Shown piece after piece: positions 9,073 to 18,614 of a stretch of DNA of 61,972 nucleotides. The stretch is from Lachnospiraceae bacterium (GTDB lineage: Bacteria > Bacillota > Clostridia > Lachnospirales > Lachnospiraceae), in the NCBI GenBank assembly GCA_017620155.1, contig JAFZQY010000124.1, positions 1 to 61,972 on the forward strand, written 5' to 3'. The notes below the pieces were generated by a model that saw only the letters and a list, made by a program, of their open reading frames with translations, was not told the DNA's origin and ran no database searches. Every line of letters begins with the position of its first letter. Position 1 is the stretch's first letter. The translations under genes were made by a program, and so were the position numbers.

Positions 9073-9414
9073 ATGGAAGAAAGAAGAAAAAGCGAAAGAC
9101 ACCCCATGGAAAGTACCATATTGATCAAGAGACTTGACGGAAAGACTGCCGAAGAAGTCACGATCGATATAACCGATGTATCCAAGACGGGTATCGGCTT
9201 CACCTGTTCTGAAGCACTTCAGATCGGTGCCATATATGAGACATTCTTAAAGATCTGGACTCAGGAAACACTCCACGCATTCGTTGAGATCGTGCGTATC
9301 GTCAAGGAAGCCGACAAGAAGTTCAATTACGGCTGTATCTTTATCGGCATGCCCGAGATGGACAACTCGCGTATCATGGTATACGAGACTGTTCAGCATA
9401 TGACGCAGCAATAA
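9073..9414 (+). CDS. PilZ domain protein, likely c-di-GMP receptor
   Basis: A stand-alone PilZ domain of 113 residues. The two c-di-GMP-binding motifs are present: the Arg-rich RRKSERH at residues 4-10 (RxxxR) and DVSKTGIGF (DxSxxG) at about 36-44. The protein would change conformation or partner on binding c-di-GMP, but nothing here tells its output. GGAG precedes the start. The gene is followed after only seven bases by a tRNA gene with no terminator between them. Other cyclic-nucleotide-type domains in the window (24421 and 29138) carry altered GGDEF motifs, so the c-di-GMP would have to come from elsewhere. Confidence 0.88.
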   Translation: MEERRKSERHPMESTILIKRLDGKTAEEVTIDITDVSKTGIGFTCSEALQIGAIYETFLKIWTQETLHAFVEIVRIVKEADKKFNYGCIFIGMPEMDNSRIMVYETVQHMTQQ

Positions 9415-9421
9415 GTAAGTT

Positions 9422-9492
9422 GCAGGATTAGTACATCGGTAGTATATCAGCTTCCCAAGCTGAGGAGGCGGGTTCGACTCCCGTATCCTGCT
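9422..9492 (+). tRNA. tRNA-Gly (anticodon CCC)
   Basis: A cloverleaf of 71 bases. The acceptor stem is GCAGGAT/ATCCTGC, the anticodon loop is CTTCCCAAG with anticodon CCC (reads GGG), and the T loop is TTCGACT. CCA is not encoded. It lies between the PilZ gene and the GDPD gene with no promoter or terminator of its own, so it must be processed from a mixed transcript. Confidence 0.94.
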
Positions 9493-9505
9493 TTATGGTT
9501 CTTTT

Positions 9506-10360
9506 ATGAATATTCTTTGGATCATATTAATCATCATAGGCGTTTTAGCCATCCTGTTTCTTTTTGCCGTCAAGCCCCGCAACCAGGCTATACACGACTG
9601 GAAACCGCATCAGGAAGTCCTGTATGCCCACCGCGGTCTGCATGATAAGAAAAAGAACATCCCCGAAAACTCAATGGCCGCTTTCAGAAGAGCAGTCGAT
9701 GCCGGCTATGGTATCGAACTCGACGTACAGCTCACCAAGGATCGCATTCCGGTCGTATTTCACGACTTTACGCTGGAGCGCATGACAGGTCAGCCCGGCA
9801 AGGTATATGAATATACACTTGAAGAATTAAGGGAGTTCAGACTGGACGGGACCGACGAGCAGATCCCTACATTCGAAGAGTTCCTGAACATGGTAGACGG
9901 TCGTGTTCCTTTGATAGTAGAGTACAAGGTTGAATGGATGGATTTCTCGGTTTGTCCCATCGGAGATGCACTGCTTAAGAATTATAAGGGGCTCTATATC
10001 ATCGAGAGCTTCAATCCTCTGGCACTGTCCTGGTACCGTAAGAACAGAAACGAGATCATACGCGGTCAGCTTTCCGACAGATTCAGACGCAAAGACGGAT
10101 ATAAAGGAGCGCTATATTTCTTCCTGAAGCACCTGATGCTCAACTGGATGACCAGACCGGACTTCATAGCATATAATCATGAGAACTGTTCGGATCCCGG
10201 ATTCCTTACGGCCACGAAGTTCTTTAAGGCAAAGCCGGTAGCCTGGACGATCAAAAGCCAGGCCGAACTGGATAAAGCGAAAGAGCACTTCGATATCTTT
10301 ATTTTTGAGCAGTTTATCCCGAATAACAGAAGCATCGTATATCTGGATAAGAAAAAGTAA
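9506..10360 (+). CDS. Membrane-anchored glycerophosphodiester phosphodiesterase
   Basis: A 284-residue protein with one N-terminal membrane helix (about 3-23) followed by a GDPD TIM-barrel domain. Catalytic motifs are present: AHRG (about 41-44), PENSMAAF, then ELDVQLTKD and PVVFHDFTLERMTG, giving the His-Arg-Glu-Asp-His set of the family. It hydrolyses glycerophosphodiesters to an alcohol and glycerol 3-phosphate, perhaps from deacylated phospholipid or teichoic-acid-type polymer at the membrane. The gene lies 13 bases after tRNA-Gly and has only a weak ribosome-binding site. A bidirectional terminator follows. Confidence 0.9.
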   Translation: MNILWIILIIIGVLAILFLFAVKPRNQAIHDWKPHQEVLYAHRGLHDKKKNIPENSMAAFRRAVDAGYGIELDVQLTKDRIPVVFHDFTLERMTGQPGKVYEYTLEELREFRLDGTDEQIPTFEEFLNMVDGRVPLIVEYKVEWMDFSVCPIGDALLKNYKGLYIIESFNPLALSWYRKNRNEIIRGQLSDRFRRKDGYKGALYFFLKHLMLNWMTRPDFIAYNHENCSDPGFLTATKFFKAKPVAWTIKSQAELDKAKEHFDIFIFEQFIPNNRSIVYLDKKK

Positions 10361-10381
10361 GAATATTAAGAAAACGACAAG

Positions 10382-10411
10382 AAAAAGGCGGATGATTTCA
10401 TCCGCCTTTTT
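10382..10411. terminator. Bidirectional terminator between gdpD and tRNA-Thr
   Basis: Fourteen-base arms AAAAAGGCGGATGA and TCATCCGCCTTTTT with a two-base loop. The A and T runs make it work in both directions, serving the GDPD gene on plus and tRNA-Thr on minus. Confidence 0.85.
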
Positions 10412-10421
10412 GCTGTATCGA

Positions 10422-10493
<72 letters not shown>

Positions 10494-10518
10494 ACTTGTC
10501 CTTTCGGGCACAAATTGG

Positions 10519-10547
10519 ATTATAACATAGGGATAGATGGTACGCAA
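10519..10547 (-). promoter_or_regulatory. Promoter of tRNA-Thr
   Basis: On the minus strand TTGCGT (10542-10547) and TATAAT (10519-10524) are 17 bases apart. The -10 box ends about 25 bases before the tRNA, giving a short 5' leader. Confidence 0.75.
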
Positions 10548-10554
10548 GGAATAA

Positions 10555-10583
10555 TTGCATACTTGCATCGTTAATCCTATAAT
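10555..10583 (+). promoter_or_regulatory. Promoter of the gldA-gldFG-GH127-ispF-cysES operon
   Basis: TTGCAT (10555-10560) and TATAAT (10578-10583) at 17-base spacing, divergent from the tRNA-Thr promoter. The next good promoter on this strand is at 20816, so this one may serve about 10 kb. Confidence 0.7.
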
Positions 10584-10648
10584 AGTTTAGTTTGGACACA
10601 TTATTTTCACATATGTGGAATATATTAGTGCTTCAAAGGAGGCGCAAG

Positions 10649-11701
10649 ATGATCAAGATAGAGCACTTAACCAAGAAATACGGTAACCACACCGCAGTCG
10701 ATGACCTCAGCCTGAATATTGAACCCGGGCGGATATACGGATTCCTGGGTCCTAACGGTGCCGGCAAGTCAACTACGATGAACATCATCACAGGATATCT
10801 GGCAGCAACGGCAGGTACGGTCACGATTGACGGACACGATATTTTCAAAGAGCCCGGCAAAGCTAAGCAGCACATAGGGTATCTTCCCGAGATACCGCCG
10901 CTTTATCCGGATATGACCGTTCTGGAGTATCTGGAATTTGCCGCAGAGTTAAAAGGCATCCCCAGAGCAAAGAGGACAGAAGAGGTCGACGAAGCATGCA
11001 TCACTTCAGGAATCACTGATGTAGCAGACCGTTTGATCAAGAACTTAAGTAAAGGTTATAAGCAGAGAGTTGGTATCGCGCAGGCAATCCTCGGCGCACC
11101 GGATGTGATCATACTGGATGAGCCTACAGCAGGACTTGACCCCGCACAGATAATAGAAGTCAGGGATCTGATCAGGAGCCTCGGAAAAGAGCATACAGTC
11201 ATCCTGAGCTCACATATCCTATCTGAGATATCCGAAGTATGTAATTATGTGTTCATCATTTCGAAGGGTAAGCTTGTTGCAGCCGATGAGACGGAAGAAC
11301 TCCTTACACATATGAACGGTTCGCAGGAAGTCGATCTTACCGTAAAAGCAGACCTGTCACAGGCAGACGGTATCATCTCAGCGCTCAGCGCAGCAGACGG
11401 AGTGGACAATGTTGAAGTTAATGACAGCACCGAATCCGGATGCATATCCGTAAAGGCACATGCCGGTAAAGATCATGATATCCGCGAAGCCGTATTTAAG
11501 GCTGCGGTAGGTGCAGGACTTACAGTGCTGGAGATGACAACCAGATCGAGATCTCTTGAGGATGTATTCCTTGAACTTACTACTGCAGAGGATACTGCCG
11601 ATGAAACGGATGAAGCATCAGAAGATTCCGATGCTCCGGCCAAAGAAACACCAGAATATAACACAGATGAAACACTTAAGGAAGGAGGCGATGAAGAATG
11701 A
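10649..11701 (+). CDS. ABC transporter ATPase, GldA/CcmA-like
   Basis: The start is ATG 10649 behind AAAGGAGG. The 350-residue protein is a single ABC domain of the ABC-2 exporter class, with Walker A GPNGAGKST, signature LSKGYKQRV and Walker B VIILDEPTAGLD, then a C-terminal extension of about 100 residues. The end is a very acidic, Thr/Glu-rich tail of some 40 residues. It overlaps the next gene by four bases (ATGA), and that gene encodes the cognate membrane component. The pairing with a GldF/GldG fusion makes it a GldA-type ATPase; the transported substrate is unknown. Confidence 0.92.
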   Translation: MIKIEHLTKKYGNHTAVDDLSLNIEPGRIYGFLGPNGAGKSTTMNIITGYLAATAGTVTIDGHDIFKEPGKAKQHIGYLPEIPPLYPDMTVLEYLEFAAELKGIPRAKRTEEVDEACITSGITDVADRLIKNLSKGYKQRVGIAQAILGAPDVIILDEPTAGLDPAQIIEVRDLIRSLGKEHTVILSSHILSEISEVCNYVFIISKGKLVAADETEELLTHMNGSQEVDLTVKADLSQADGIISALSAADGVDNVEVNDSTESGCISVKAHAGKDHDIREAVFKAAVGAGLTVLEMTTRSRSLEDVFLELTTAEDTADETDEASEDSDAPAKETPEYNTDETLKEGGDEE

Positions 11702-13809
11702 TAGCAGTTTTTAAGAGAGAATTCAAAGCCTGCTTCACCGGTATCGTAGGATGGCTCTTCATGGCCGTGATACTGGCACTTTTCGGATTATACTTCTTCG
11801 TATATAACCTGCTGAGCGGATATCCTTATATATCCTATACGCTGAGCTCAATGGCATTTCTGGTTCTGCTTGCTGTTCCCGTTCTTACGATGAGGATACT
11901 GTCGGAGGACAGACGCAATAAGACGGATCAGCTCATGCTCACATCCCCGGTTTCGGTCATCAGGATTGTTCTGGGTAAGTATCTTGCCCTCGGAGCACTT
12001 TATACGCTGGATATGCTGATCATCTGCATCACGCCGCTGGTTCTTTCACAATACGGCACTGTGCCTATGGGTGAGAGCTACACGGCCATCCTCGGATTCT
12101 GGCTTTACGGAATGGCATGCATCGCAATCGGTCTGTTCTTTTCAGGGTTAACCGAGAGCCAGATCATTGCGGCTGTTTCGACCTTCGTAGCGCTTTTCAT
12201 CGGGTATATGATGCCCAATCTGTGTTCGCTCATATCCAGCGGCGGAAATATAGTTACCAAGATTCTTTCATGCTATGATCTGTATTCGCCGATGGGGCCT
12301 TTCATGGCCGGTACTCTCGATCTGACATGCGTGGTATACTTCATCACTCTGATCGCAGTCATGATCTTCCTGACCGTACAGCTCATCGAGAAGAGAAGAT
12401 GGAGCATGAATGTTCACCGCATAGGTCTCGGCGTATTCAGCGTTACCACGATAGTCGCCGTGATCGCTGCAGCCGTTCTCATCAATTTCGGCGTGAAGAA
12501 GATCCCTGTGGAATATACGAGCATCGATGCTACATATAACAAGATGTTCGCACTGTCTGACGAGACGAAGTCATATGTGAACGCTCTCGATCAGGATGTC
12601 ACGATATATGTATGGGGCTCAAGGAATCTGACAGATACAACCCTGAATGAGACCCTGGACCGCTTTGCGGACTCGAGTTCACACATTAAGGTGAAATACA
12701 TCACCCCTTCGGAAAATCCGACGTTTTACACTGCATACACGACCGAGGCTCCGGCAGATAATTCACTGATAGTCGTAAGTGATAAGAGGAGCAGGATAGT
12801 GGACTATGGTGATGTATATGTCTATTCGTACGATTATCAGACCTATTCACGCAATATAGATGCATATGATGCCGAGGGTCAGATCGTGAGCGCGATCGAA
12901 TATGTCACCATGGCTAATGACATGATGCCCAAGGTCTGCGTCCTCGAGGGACATGATGAAGTTGCTCTCGGAGAAGCCTTCAGTACGGCTCTGACCAAAG
13001 CAAATATCACACCCGAGACGATCAACCTCCTTAAAGCAGATTCCGTGCCTTCGGACTGCCAGCTGCTTATCATAAACGGTGCAATGTCCGATCTGTCCAA
13101 AGATGATATCGATAAGATAAGCGCATATATCGCAGACGGAGGAAATATACTTCTTACCACAAGCTATGATGCCGGGAAGCAGCCCAATCTCGAAGGCTTC
13201 CTTTCTACTTACGGAATAACCAAAGAAGAAGGCATCGTCATGGAATACGATACCGGACATGTATACAGCAATATCGGTTATTATCTGCTTCCGGAAGTAC
13301 TGGATTGTGAATACACAAACCAGATATCCAACGGATATATATTTGCTCCTTTTGCCAGCGGCTTAACGATCGATGAAGATAATCTTGATTATGATTTCAC
13401 GACTATCCTGGCTACAAGCGATAAATCCAAGGCCGTATCAGTCGGTGAGGACGGCGGCGTAGACGAAAACGGAAAGACCGTTGACGGGCCGTTTGCGCTC
13501 GGTGTAGCCGTAAGACGCGCAGACGAAGCAGGAACACTCCTTGTATTCGGAAGCATAGACATATTTAACGATGATGCGGACAGCATTGTAGCAGGTTCAA
13601 ATAAGAATCTGTTTAACTCTATAGTGTCTACTCATGTTAATGAGAGCGCACTTGATCTTCCGGTCATCCCCGCCAAGTCATATACCGTTCAGAATCTTGT
13701 CCTTACAAGTCTTACGGGGGCTATTGTCGGACTCATTATTATGCTACTATTACCTATAGCGATGATAGCAACCGGAATAGCCATCTGGGGATCCAGAAGA
13801 AAGAGATGA
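11698..13809 (+). CDS. GldF-GldG fusion: ABC-2 permease joined to auxiliary extracellular domain
   Basis: A protein of 703 residues. About 1-240 form an ABC-2-type permease with six helices. A further helix (about 245-268) leads into a large outside domain (about 270-660) of the GldG/ABC_transp_aux type, with VYVWGSRNL, LLIINGAMSDLSKDDI and GGNILLTT segments. A closing helix (about 670-695) and a basic tail follow. In Bacteroidetes these parts are two proteins of gliding and secretion machinery; in Clostridia fused versions occur without gliding genes. It overlaps the ATPase gene by four bases and is three bases from the GH127 gene. The exported substrate is unknown. Confidence 0.87.
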   Translation: MIAVFKREFKACFTGIVGWLFMAVILALFGLYFFVYNLLSGYPYISYTLSSMAFLVLLAVPVLTMRILSEDRRNKTDQLMLTSPVSVIRIVLGKYLALGALYTLDMLIICITPLVLSQYGTVPMGESYTAILGFWLYGMACIAIGLFFSGLTESQIIAAVSTFVALFIGYMMPNLCSLISSGGNIVTKILSCYDLYSPMGPFMAGTLDLTCVVYFITLIAVMIFLTVQLIEKRRWSMNVHRIGLGVFSVTTIVAVIAAAVLINFGVKKIPVEYTSIDATYNKMFALSDETKSYVNALDQDVTIYVWGSRNLTDTTLNETLDRFADSSSHIKVKYITPSENPTFYTAYTTEAPADNSLIVVSDKRSRIVDYGDVYVYSYDYQTYSRNIDAYDAEGQIVSAIEYVTMANDMMPKVCVLEGHDEVALGEAFSTALTKANITPETINLLKADSVPSDCQLLIINGAMSDLSKDDIDKISAYIADGGNILLTTSYDAGKQPNLEGFLSTYGITKEEGIVMEYDTGHVYSNIGYYLLPEVLDCEYTNQISNGYIFAPFASGLTIDEDNLDYDFTTILATSDKSKAVSVGEDGGVDENGKTVDGPFALGVAVRRADEAGTLLVFGSIDIFNDDADSIVAGSNKNLFNSIVSTHVNESALDLPVIPAKSYTVQNLVLTSLTGAIVGLIIMLLLPIAMIATGIAIWGSRRKR

Positions 13810-13812
13810 TAT

Positions 13813-15960
13813 ATGGAAAAATCTAAGACATCCGCACCGCTTTCACTCCGTTCAATGAGGATCACGGACGATTTCTGGAAAAAGGAGATCGAACTGGTCC
13901 GCACCGAGGTGATACCCTACCAATGGGAGGCCATCAACGACCGTGTTGAAGGCGCTTCTCCGAGTTTCTGCATGCGGAACTTCAAAGTAGCGGGCGCTCT
14001 TAACGAGAAAAAGCGCGTTCAGGGTGCGGCCTATATTCCTCCGGCATACACGTTCAGAGGATTCGAGGCGCTGCCCGAAGATCCCGAGCATCCCGATCCC
14101 GATAAGTTCTACGGCTTTGTTTTTCAGGATACGGACTTTTCCAAATGGATAGAGGCAGTCTCGTATTCGCTTGCCCAGTATCCGGATCCTGCGCTTGAAC
14201 ATATCGCTGACGGTGCGATAGATATCGTGTGCGAAGCTCAGGCCGATGACGGATATCTGGATACATACTACATAATCAACGGCCGTGATAAGGAATTCAC
14301 CAACCTCAGGGATCATCACGAGCTGTACTGTCTGGGACATCTCATAGAAGGTGCCGTGGCATATTTCGAGGCTACAGGCAAGGATAAGCTCCTTAATGCG
14401 GCAAAAAGATTCGCAGATTATGTGGATTCAAAATTCGGCCCCGAACCTGATAAATGCAAAGGTTATCCCGGACACGAGATCGCAGAGATGGCTCTGGTTC
14501 GCCTCTATAATGTGACCGGAGAGGAAAAGTATCTTAATCTCAGCCGTTTCTTCATCGATGAGCGCGGTAAGCGTCCGTATTATTTTGATAAGGAGCATCC
14601 CGAAGCCGTAATTCGCGGTCATGAGGATGACGAACGATATGCATATCATCAGGCCAACAAGCCCGTGCGTGAACTGACCGAAGCTGCAGGTCATGCGGTA
14701 CGTGCCGTGTACCTGTATTCCGGCATGGCTGATGTTGCGAGGCTGACCGATGATGATGAACTGTACGAAGCATGCAAGCGTCTCTGGGAAAACATGGTCG
14801 ACAAACGCATGTATGTCACCGGAGGAATAGGTGCTACTCATTTGGGAGAGGCTTTTTCTTTTGACTATGATCTGCCCAATGATACGGCATATTCGGAGAC
14901 TTGTGCGGCGATCGGTCTGATCTTTTTTGCAAGAAGGATGCTTCAGATACACCCCGACAGCAGATATGCCGATATCATGGAGAGGGCGCTGTATAACGGA
15001 GCGCTTTCCGGTATGGCTCTCGACGGTAAGAGCTTCTTCTATGTAAATCCGCTGGAAGTCGATCCTAAGGCATGTGAGCTTGATGAGCGGAAAAAGCATG
15101 TGAAGAGCGTCAGACAGAAATGGTTCGGATGTGCATGCTGTCCTCCGAATATCGCAAGGCTCATCACATCCATCGGAGAGTATGCTTATACCGAATCGCA
15201 TGACACTCTGTATATTCATCAGTATATCGGAGCTTCGATCACGAAGACCGTTAAGACAGGTTCAGGTGCGGAAGTACCCGTAGATGTCAGCATCCGTTCC
15301 GGGTTCCCATGGGACGGTGAGGTGAAGATAGTCGCCGGATTCCATGAAGGTGATGAGTCCGATATCGCCTCGGCCGCTGAGGCTTTTGTACTGGCATTAC
15401 GCATACCTGATTGGTGCGGTAATTCATATGAGCTGACAGGGGCCGATGATTTTGAAAAAAATATAAAAGACGGATATCTGTATCTGAAAGGTAACTGGGG
15501 CGAAGAAGCGGTCATAAAGATCAGCTTCCCGATGGATATCCGACTGATCAGTGCCAAAGAGAATGTCAGGGAAGATTTCGGCCGTGTGGCTGTCATGAGA
15601 GGACCGGTAGTGTACTGTCTGGAGAGCCGTGATAACGGTGACGGTCTGTACAGACTTATCGTCGATGCAGCCAAATTTGAAGCGCAGGCTCATGCAGAGA
15701 TGTTTGACATATGCGGAGATACCTGCAGGATGGTATATGCGCCCGGATTTATCAGGAGTGATTATACCAGCGGAGATCTTACCGTAGATATAGCGGCCAG
15801 CCCCAACGGACAGCTTGAACTTAATGATTCGAGTACGGGATTGTATGCCGTATACAGACCGCTTGTTTCGGAGATCAAGACGCTTAAGTTCATCCCGTAT
15901 TATATGTGGGCGAACCGCGGTGAGAACGAGATGAGCGTTTGGGTTGATGTGAGGGAATAG
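13813..15960 (+). CDS. GH127 beta-L-arabinofuranosidase
   Basis: A 715-residue enzyme matching HypBA1 of Bifidobacterium across its length. The catalytic Cys and zinc site are complete: Glu346 in HLGEAF (HypBA1 Glu322), Glu362 and Cys364 in YSETCA (Glu338, Cys340), and Cys440, Cys442 and Cys443 in [10 protein letters not shown] (Cys415, 417, 418), all offset by a constant 24-25 residues. It removes terminal beta-L-arabinofuranose from oligosaccharides such as those on plant hydroxyproline-rich glycoproteins. There is no signal peptide, so it acts in the cytoplasm on imported sugar. It sits between the GldFG gene and ispF with gaps of three bases and one base, an odd place for a catabolic enzyme. 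Confidence 0.93.
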   Translation: MEKSKTSAPLSLRSMRITDDFWKKEIELVRTEVIPYQWEAINDRVEGASPSFCMRNFKVAGALNEKKRVQGAAYIPPAYTFRGFEALPEDPEHPDPDKFYGFVFQDTDFSKWIEAVSYSLAQYPDPALEHIADGAIDIVCEAQADDGYLDTYYIINGRDKEFTNLRDHHELYCLGHLIEGAVAYFEATGKDKLLNAAKRFADYVDSKFGPEPDKCKGYPGHEIAEMALVRLYNVTGEEKYLNLSRFFIDERGKRPYYFDKEHPEAVIRGHEDDERYAYHQANKPVRELTEAAGHAVRAVYLYSGMADVARLTDDDELYEACKRLWENMVDKRMYVTGGIGATHLGEAFSFDYDLPNDTAYSETCAAIGLIFFARRMLQIHPDSRYADIMERALYNGALSGMALDGKSFFYVNPLEVDPKACELDERKKHVKSVRQKWFGCACCPPNIARLITSIGEYAYTESHDTLYIHQYIGASITKTVKTGSGAEVPVDVSIRSGFPWDGEVKIVAGFHEGDESDIASAAEAFVLALRIPDWCGNSYELTGADDFEKNIKDGYLYLKGNWGEEAVIKISFPMDIRLISAKENVREDFGRVAVMRGPVVYCLESRDNGDGLYRLIVDAAKFEAQAHAEMFDICGDTCRMVYAPGFIRSDYTSGDLTVDIAASPNGQLELNDSSTGLYAVYRPLVSEIKTLKFIPYYMWANRGENEMSVWVDVRE

Positions 15961-15961
15961 A

Positions 15962-16501
15962 ATGCGAGTAGGAAGCGGATATGATGTACACAGGCTGGTC
16001 GAAGGACGTAAGCTGATCATCGGCGGCGTGGACATCCCATATGAAAAAGGACTTGACGGACATTCGGACGCCGATGTTCTTACGCATGCGATCATGGATG
16101 CTCTGCTCGGAGCAGCCGGCCTCGGAGACATAGGTCTTCATTTCCCGGATAACGATCCGGAATATGAAGGAGCCGATTCACTGAAACTGTTGAGCCATGT
16201 GGTTGACATAATATCGGAAGAACGTTTCGTGATCGAAAACGTTGATGCAACGATTATCGCACAGGCTCCGAAGATGAGGCCTCATATCGATAAGATGCGA
16301 GAGAATCTTGCCGGTGTCATGGGCCTGGATGTATCCTGTGTCAATGTAAAAGCAACTACGGAGGAGCATCTGGGATTTACCGGCGAAGGGCTGGGAATCT
16401 CGGCGCAGGCCGTATGTTTGCTCACAAGTGCGCGAGATATGGTATCATATGATGTGACGGATGCACGCTGCGCAGCATGCGGCGGCTGCCCGAAAGTTTA
16501 G
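15962..16501 (+). CDS. ispF: 2-C-methyl-D-erythritol 2,4-cyclodiphosphate synthase with Cys-rich tail
   Basis: The 179-residue protein has the IspF zinc ligands Asp8, His10 (GYDVHRL) and His42, the [11 protein letters not shown] motif, and the closing [14 protein letters not shown] motif. It catalyses the cyclising step of the non-mevalonate isoprenoid pathway in the cytoplasm. IspF normally ends near residue 158; here about 20 residues are added, finishing in CAACGGC, a CxxCxxC cluster at 170-176. The gene starts one base after the GH127 stop, with GAGGGA as ribosome-binding site inside that gene. ispF next to cysE and cysS is a common order in Clostridia. Confidence 0.95.
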   Translation: MRVGSGYDVHRLVEGRKLIIGGVDIPYEKGLDGHSDADVLTHAIMDALLGAAGLGDIGLHFPDNDPEYEGADSLKLLSHVVDIISEERFVIENVDATIIAQAPKMRPHIDKMRENLAGVMGLDVSCVNVKATTEEHLGFTGEGLGISAQAVCLLTSARDMVSYDVTDARCAACGGCPKV

Positions 16502-16524
16502 TATATATCCGATGAAAGAATAGC

Positions 16525-17199
16525 ATGAAATGGCTTGAGGAGATAAAAGAAGAAATAGAAGTGATCAAGGAGCGCGATCCTGCGATCCATTCTGATCTGG
16601 AGGTCTTGTTGTACCCCAGTTATCAGGCTTTGCGTGCATACAGGCGTGCACATAAGCATTATCTTAAAGGGCATTACTTCCGTGCCAGGTTTATATCCCA
16701 GAGAGCAAGACATAAGACCGGTATCGAGATACATCCCGGAGCCACCATAGGCAAGAGGCTCTTCATAGATCACGGCGCCGGAGTCATCATCGGTGAGACT
16801 ACAGAGATCGGCGATGACGTAACACTCTATCAGGGCGTGACTCTCGGCGGTACAGGCAAGGAACAGGGGAAAAGACATCCTACTATCGGCAACAATGTCA
16901 TGATATCTACCGGAGCCAAAGTCCTCGGTAGTTTTAAGATAGGCGACAACAGCAAGATAGGAGCAGGCAGTGTGGTCCTCGAAGAAGTTCCGCCCGGATC
17001 GACCGTGATCGGCGTTCCCGGCCGTATAGTAAGACGGCTTGTGGACTCGCATCCTCAGGATACACTCGATCATATCAGACTGCCCGACCCTGTCAAAGAA
17101 GATATCACATGCTTAAAGAGAGCGAATGCGGAACTTACGAACAGACTGATCGAGGTAGAACAGCAGCTCAGGGAGCTTAAGAAGAAAGAACAGGAGTAG
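16525..17199 (+). CDS. cysE: Serine O-acetyltransferase
   Basis: A 224-residue left-handed beta-helix acetyltransferase with hexapeptide repeats (IHPGATIGKRLFIDHGAGVIIG, GVTLGGTGKEQGKRHPTIGNN). The catalytic His and Asp lie in IDHGAG, and the serine-site Asp and His are in the N-terminal helical part. It makes O-acetylserine, the precursor of cysteine. The C-terminal part after about residue 195 is a predicted coiled coil, slightly longer than usual. It is the second member of the ispF-cysE-cysS run and supplies the amino acid used by the next enzyme. Confidence 0.94.
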   Translation: MKWLEEIKEEIEVIKERDPAIHSDLEVLLYPSYQALRAYRRAHKHYLKGHYFRARFISQRARHKTGIEIHPGATIGKRLFIDHGAGVIIGETTEIGDDVTLYQGVTLGGTGKEQGKRHPTIGNNVMISTGAKVLGSFKIGDNSKIGAGSVVLEEVPPGSTVIGVPGRIVRRLVDSHPQDTLDHIRLPDPVKEDITCLKRANAELTNRLIEVEQQLRELKKKEQE

Positions 17200-17216
17200 A
17201 TTCACCGGGAGTTATT

Positions 17217-18614
17217 ATGAAGATCTATAATTCACTGACCAGAAATGTTGAAGAATTCGTGCCGAATGAGCCGGGTAGGGTTTCCATGTATACCTGCGGC
17301 CCTACGGTCTATCATTTTGCGCATATAGGTAACCTGAGGACATATATATGTGAAGACGTCCTGGAGAAGATCCTGCGGTTTTCCGGTTATGATGTAAAGC
17401 GTGTAATGAACATAACCGATGTGGGACACTTATCATCCGATGCCGATACGGGTGAGGATAAGATGCTCAAAGGTGCTCAGAGAGAGCATAAGACCGTCAT
17501 GGAGATCGCTAAGTTCTATACCGATGCTTTCTTTCAGGACTGTGAGAAACTCAATATCAAGATGCCCGATGTTGTTGAACCGGCTACCAACTGTATCCCC
17601 GAGTTCATACATATGGTAGAGGTCCTGCTTGAGAAAGGCTTTGCTTATAAGGCAGGAGAGAATGTGTATTTTGATACATCCAAGCTGAATGAGTATTATG
17701 TGTTCGGTAACCAGAACGAAGATGAGCTCATGGTAGGAGTCCGCGATGATGTATCCGAAGATTCGAATAAGCGGAATAAAAATGATTTCGTCTTATGGTT
17801 TACCAAGTCCAAATTCGAAGACCAGGCTCTTAAGTGGGAGAGTCCCTGGGGCGTGGGTTATCCGGGATGGCATATCGAGTGTTCCTGCATCAGCATGAAG
17901 CATCTGGGCGAAAAGATGGATATCCATTGCGGCGGAGTTGACAATATGTTCCCCCACCATACCAATGAGATCGCACAGAGCGAAGCCTATCTTGGGCATA
18001 AATGGTGTAATTACTGGTTCCACGTTCATCACTTAAACGATGAAACGGGTAAGATGAGCAAGAGTAAGGGTGAATTCCTTACGGTATCCCTGCTTGAGAG
18101 TAAAGGTTACGATCCGATAGTTTACAGGCTGTTTGCCCTTCAGTCTCATTACCGCAAGCCTCTGACATTCTCGTATGAGACACTTGACCAGACTGCGGCG
18201 ACCTATAAGAAGCTTAAGAACAGGATCGCATCAATCAAAGCAGACGGTGAAGTTGATGAAGCGGTTGTTAAGGAGTGGCACGATAAGTTTGCCGAAGCTG
18301 TCGGCAATGACTGTAATACGGCTATGGGATTAACCCTTCTGTATGATGTGCTCAAGTCGGACTTGAGCGGATCTGCGAAGCTTAAAGTCATAGAGGATTA
18401 CGATTATGTATTATCCCTTAACCTGCTTAAAGCTGAAGAAGCAGGAGAGGATGATGACGAGCTTACAGCATATGTAGAGGGCAAGATCGCCGAGCGTGCG
18501 CAGGCCAAGAAGGATAAGGATTTTGCACGCGCAGATGCGATCAGAGACGAGCTGGCGGAAAAGGGCATCATCATAGAGGACACAAGAGAAGGGGTTAAGT
18601 GGAAGAGAGCATGA
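17217..18614 (+). CDS. cysS: Cysteinyl-tRNA synthetase
   Basis: A class I synthetase of 465 residues. The HIGH-type motif is FAHIGN, the KMSKS motif is GKMSKSKG, and zinc ligands occur in MYTCGPTVY and GWHIECSC plus HHTNEIAQ. It charges tRNA-Cys in the cytoplasm. No T-box leader precedes it; expression follows the operon. The stop codon overlaps the start of the LtaS-like gene by four bases, an unusual neighbour because mrnC is more often found here. Confidence 0.96.
   Translation: MKIYNSLTRNVEEFVPNEPGRVSMYTCGPTVYHFAHIGNLRTYICEDVLEKILRFSGYDVKRVMNITDVGHLSSDADTGEDKMLKGAQREHKTVMEIAKFYTDAFFQDCEKLNIKMPDVVEPATNCIPEFIHMVEVLLEKGFAYKAGENVYFDTSKLNEYYVFGNQNEDELMVGVRDDVSEDSNKRNKNDFVLWFTKSKFEDQALKWESPWGVGYPGWHIECSCISMKHLGEKMDIHCGGVDNMFPHHTNEIAQSEAYLGHKWCNYWFHVHHLNDETGKMSKSKGEFLTVSLLESKGYDPIVYRLFALQSHYRKPLTFSYETLDQTAATYKKLKNRIASIKADGEVDEAVVKEWHDKFAEAVGNDCNTAMGLTLLYDVLKSDLSGSAKLKVIEDYDYVLSLNLLKAEEAGEDDDELTAYVEGKIAERAQAKKDKDFARADAIRDELAEKGIIIEDTREGVKWKRA

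Noticed and set aside
14428-15219. Minus-strand open frame of 263 residues
   Set aside because: It is a shadow of the GH127 gene, covering its catalytic region on the other strand.
18599-18610. GTG 18599 as start of the LtaS-like gene
   Set aside because: It lies deeper in cysS; ATG 18611 gives the four-base overlap seen at other coupled pairs here and loses no conserved residue.
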